From the NCBI GenBank assembly GCA_002424865.1, contig DILC01000053.1, positions 1 to 18,075 of the forward strand: 18,075 bases of DNA. Direction: 5' to 3'. Positions within the stretch are counted from its first letter, which is position 1. Each line of letters begins with the position of its first letter. The stretch comes from Rhodocyclaceae bacterium UBA5602. Its GTDB lineage: Bacteria > Pseudomonadota > Gammaproteobacteria > Burkholderiales > Rhodocyclaceae. Of this stretch, positions 16,036-18,075 are shown in pieces. A program made the translations under genes and the position numbers. The notes beneath the pieces are model-generated. The model was given only the letters and a program-made list of their open reading frames with translations. It searched no databases and was not told where the DNA came from.

Positions 16036-17210
16036 TGAAAATCCTTTACCACCACCGCACTGCCTCCAAAGACGGCCAGGCCGTGCATATTGAGGAAATG
16101 ATTGCCGCCCTGAAAGCACAAGGGCATGAAGTTCGCGTGGTAGCGCCCTCAGCCAGCGATGAGGCAGGGCAGATGGGCAATCAGGTCGGCTGGGCGCATC
16201 GCTTGCGCCAGGCGCTGCCCAAGGCGCTCTATGAGCTGCTGGAATTGGCTTACAGCCTGCTCGCCTATCGCCGCTTGTCAAAAGCCGCAAAAGACTTTCA
16301 GCCCGACGTGATTTATGAGCGCTACAACCTGTATCTGCTCGCTGGCGTGCTGCTCAAGCGCCGTTTGGGCATTCCGCTGCTGCTCGAAGTCAATGCCCCG
16401 CTCGTGTTTGAACGCTCGCAACACAGCGGCGGGCTGGCGCTGCCTGGCCTGGCGCGCTGGGCAGAAGGGCTGGCCTGGCGCAGCGCGGACACTGTGCTGC
16501 CCGTCACGCAAGTGCTGGCCGGGCATGTGGCGGCCTATGGCGTGCCGGATGGACGCATTGCCGTCATCCCCAATGGCATTAACCGCGCACATTTCGCCGT
16601 CTCGCCAGCGCCGACTTTTGCCAAAGCGCAGCATGGCCTGGCAGACCGGCTGGTGTTGGGTTTTACCGGCTTTGTGCGCGAATGGCATGGCGTGGACCGC
16701 GTGATCCGCTGGATGGCAACATCGGCCGCACCCAGCAATCTGCATCTGGTGATTGTCGGCGACGGCCCCGTGCGCGCTGATCTGGAAGCGCAGGCCAGGC
16801 AGTTGAAAGTCAGCGAGCGCGTGCGCTTTACCGGCGTCATCCACCGTGAGCAAGTGCCCGCGTGGGTCGCCGCCTTTGACATCGCCCTGCAACCCGCCGT
16901 GGTGCCTTATGCCTCGCCATTGAAGCTCATGGAATATCTTGTCATGGGCAAAGCCATCATCGCGCCACGCACGCCGAATTTGCTGGAAGTGCTTAACGAT
17001 AATGAAAACGCGCTGATGTTCGATGCCGATACGCCCACGGGTTTTGAAGACGCCTTGAGCCGCCTGTGTACTGACGGCGCCTTGCGCGAAAAGCTCGGCG
17101 CGGGCGCCTATGCCACCATAGAAAAACTGGATTTGACCTGGGACGGCAACGCCCGCCGCGTCGTCGATTTGGCCACGCGACTGATAGATAAAGCGCTTCA
17201 GCCTGCCTGA
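16035..17210 (+). CDS. GT4 family glycosyltransferase
   Basis: A GT-B fold glycosyltransferase of 391 residues, probably extending the exopolysaccharide repeat unit on its lipid carrier. The N-terminal acceptor half begins MKILYHHRTASKDGQAVHIEEM, the typical nucleotide-sugar GT4 opening with a Gly-containing loop. A helix-rich segment and DVIYERYNLYLLAGVLLKRR follow. The C-terminal half shows VIPNGIN (about 177-183), LGFTGFVREWHGVD (about 211-224), LVIVGDGP, VRFTGV and PLKLMEYLVMGKAIIAP (about 294-310), the donor-binding E-x7 region. It resembles WbuB-like and generic GT4 enzymes, not the two dedicated XrtA families. The start overlaps the kinase-HDOD-GAF stop, so the two are probably co-translated. 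A stretch at 16595-16619 nearly repeats a piece of the exosortase gene. Sugar specificity is unknown. Confidence 0.9.
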   Translation: MKILYHHRTASKDGQAVHIEEMIAALKAQGHEVRVVAPSASDEAGQMGNQVGWAHRLRQALPKALYELLELAYSLLAYRRLSKAAKDFQPDVIYERYNLYLLAGVLLKRRLGIPLLLEVNAPLVFERSQHSGGLALPGLARWAEGLAWRSADTVLPVTQVLAGHVAAYGVPDGRIAVIPNGINRAHFAVSPAPTFAKAQHGLADRLVLGFTGFVREWHGVDRVIRWMATSAAPSNLHLVIVGDGPVRADLEAQARQLKVSERVRFTGVIHREQVPAWVAAFDIALQPAVVPYASPLKLMEYLVMGKAIIAPRTPNLLEVLNDNENALMFDADTPTGFEDALSRLCTDGALREKLGAGAYATIEKLDLTWDGNARRVVDLATRLIDKALQPA

Positions 17211-17218
17211 GCTTGCCC

Positions 17219-18075
17219 GTGAATAATCACTTGAATAAACGCGCGGACCAATGCCTGGATCAACGCATTCACATTGTTCATCTGGTGTATCGCTTCGCCA
17301 CCGGCGGGCTGGAGAATGTCATCGTGCAACTCGTCAACGGCTTGCCATCGGCTAAGTTTCGTCATACGGTGGTGGCGATCAGTGAAGTGGATAGCACATT
17401 TGCCGCACGCATCGAAGGGGAGGATGTCGAGGTGATTGCCCTGCATAAACCGCCCGGCCAGCCCTTCGAGTTGTATCCGCAGGTTTATCGCTTGCTGAAA
17501 AAGCTCAAGCCTGATGTGCTGCACAGTTGCAACCTGGCCGCGATGGAGTTTGTTCCAATGGCCGCACTCGCCCGCGTGCCCCTGCGCGTGCACGCCGAGC
17601 ACGGCTGGGATGTGGGCGAGTTGGGCGGCAACAATGCGCGCTACCGTTTTTTGCGGCGGATATACAAACCCTTTGTGCATGAATTCGTGGCGGTTGCCGG
17701 GCCGCAAAAAGATTATCTGCAGCACAGCATAGGCGTTGCGCCCCAACATCTGCATGTCATCCCGAACGGCGTGGATACCGGGCGCTTTCGCCCCTGGCAT
17801 GAAGGCGATGCGCTGCCTGCAGGCTTTCCGTTTCAGCGCGGCAAGCATTGGGTTATCGGCACCATCGGCCGTCAGGCGCCCGTTAAAAATCCGCTCTTGC
17901 TGGTGGACGCGTTTATCCAACTCGTGCAATCGAAAGCGCCCGGCACGGCAGGCATGCGGCTGGTGATGGCAGGGGACGGCCCTTTGCATGAGTCCATCGT
18001 CCAGCGCATCGCTGAGGCGGGCTTGAACGATAAAGCATGGCTCGCCGGCGTGCGCGCGGATGTTCCTGAATTGCT
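17219..18075 (+). CDS. XrtA-associated GT4 glycosyltransferase (TIGR03088-like), 5' part
   Basis: The frame is open to the last base of the window, so about 285 N-terminal residues are present and the C-terminal third is missing. It is a GT-B glycosyltransferase with the opening RIHIVHLVYRFATGGLENV (16-34). In that region the V-Y-R-x-x-x-G-G-L-E-N pattern is characteristic of the exosortase-linked family. LKPDVLHSCNLAAMEF, RVHAEHGWDVGEL, VIPNGVDTGRFRPW (about 180-193), GTIGRQAPVKNP and LVMAGDGPLHE follow. A GTG at 17219, eight bases after the previous stop, is the best start because it puts the first motif near the N-terminus; a TTG at 17231 is also possible. No clear ribosome site is seen, consistent with coupling to the preceding gene. 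It returns the operon to the canonical XrtA gene set. Confidence 0.9.
   Translation, partial: MNNHLNKRADQCLDQRIHIVHLVYRFATGGLENVIVQLVNGLPSAKFRHTVVAISEVDSTFAARIEGEDVEVIALHKPPGQPFELYPQVYRLLKKLKPDVLHSCNLAAMEFVPMAALARVPLRVHAEHGWDVGELGGNNARYRFLRRIYKPFVHEFVAVAGPQKDYLQHSIGVAPQHLHVIPNGVDTGRFRPWHEGDALPAGFPFQRGKHWVIGTIGRQAPVKNPLLLVDAFIQLVQSKAPGTAGMRLVMAGDGPLHESIVQRIAEAGLNDKAWLAGVRADVPEL

Noticed and set aside
16278..16892. 204-codon minus-strand open frame inside the GT4 gene
   Set aside because: It is antisense to a well-supported glycosyltransferase and has no motifs of its own.
17198..17989. 263-codon open frame on the minus strand at the window end
   Set aside because: It overlaps the plus-strand TIGR03088-like glycosyltransferase, which has strong family motifs. 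The antisense product is rich in His and Arg with no domain, typical of a shadow frame.

Overview
The window is about 18 kb of moderately GC-rich proteobacterial DNA, with every gene on the + strand. Its core is an exosortase A (XrtA/EpsH) exopolysaccharide and protein-sorting locus of the kind common in Betaproteobacteria (Nitrosomonadales, Rhodocyclales, Oxalobacteraceae and methylotrophs). I cannot fix the genus from the sequence. No RNA genes, CRISPR arrays, transposases or integrases are visible.

Region 1 (1-1271) is metabolic. It holds the 3' end of a MmgE/PrpD-family gene, whose stop overlaps the start (ATGA) of a HpcH/HpaI-CitE type CoA-ester lyase. Region 2 (1359-2444) is a lone, unrecognised integral membrane protein that appears to be built from five two-helix repeats. 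Region 3 (2445-2627) is the only sizeable non-coding stretch, and probably carries the promoter of the polysaccharide operon.

Region 4 (2628-13572) is a canonical, tightly packed XrtA operon. In order it encodes an outer-membrane export lipoprotein (Wza-like), a chain-length regulator without its own kinase domain (Wzc N-part), a separate tyrosine autokinase, a TIGR03016-like outer-membrane beta-barrel, an ExeA-like AAA ATPase, a NodB-type polysaccharide deacetylase, a FemAB-type aminoacyl/acyl transferase, a GT4 glycosyltransferase and exosortase A fused to an EpsI domain. Most junctions overlap (TAATG, ATGA, an 11-bp overlap) or are under 35 bp, which points to one transcript with translational coupling. 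Together these genes make, modify and export a polysaccharide and process PEP-CTERM proteins. The initiating sugar-phosphate transferase, flippase, polymerase, XrtA-associated amidotransferase and PEP-CTERM substrates are not in the window.

Region 5 (13594-18075) holds an 813-aa cytoplasmic protein joining a complete Ser/Thr kinase domain, a HDOD domain and a C-terminal GAF domain. It is followed, with overlapping stop and start, by a GT4 glycosyltransferase and then by the 5' part of the XrtA-associated TIGR03088-like glycosyltransferase, cut by the window end. The kinase-HDOD-GAF protein inside the exosortase operon is the most unusual element. It looks like a signal-integrating regulator embedded in a polysaccharide/sorting operon that already has a tyrosine kinase.
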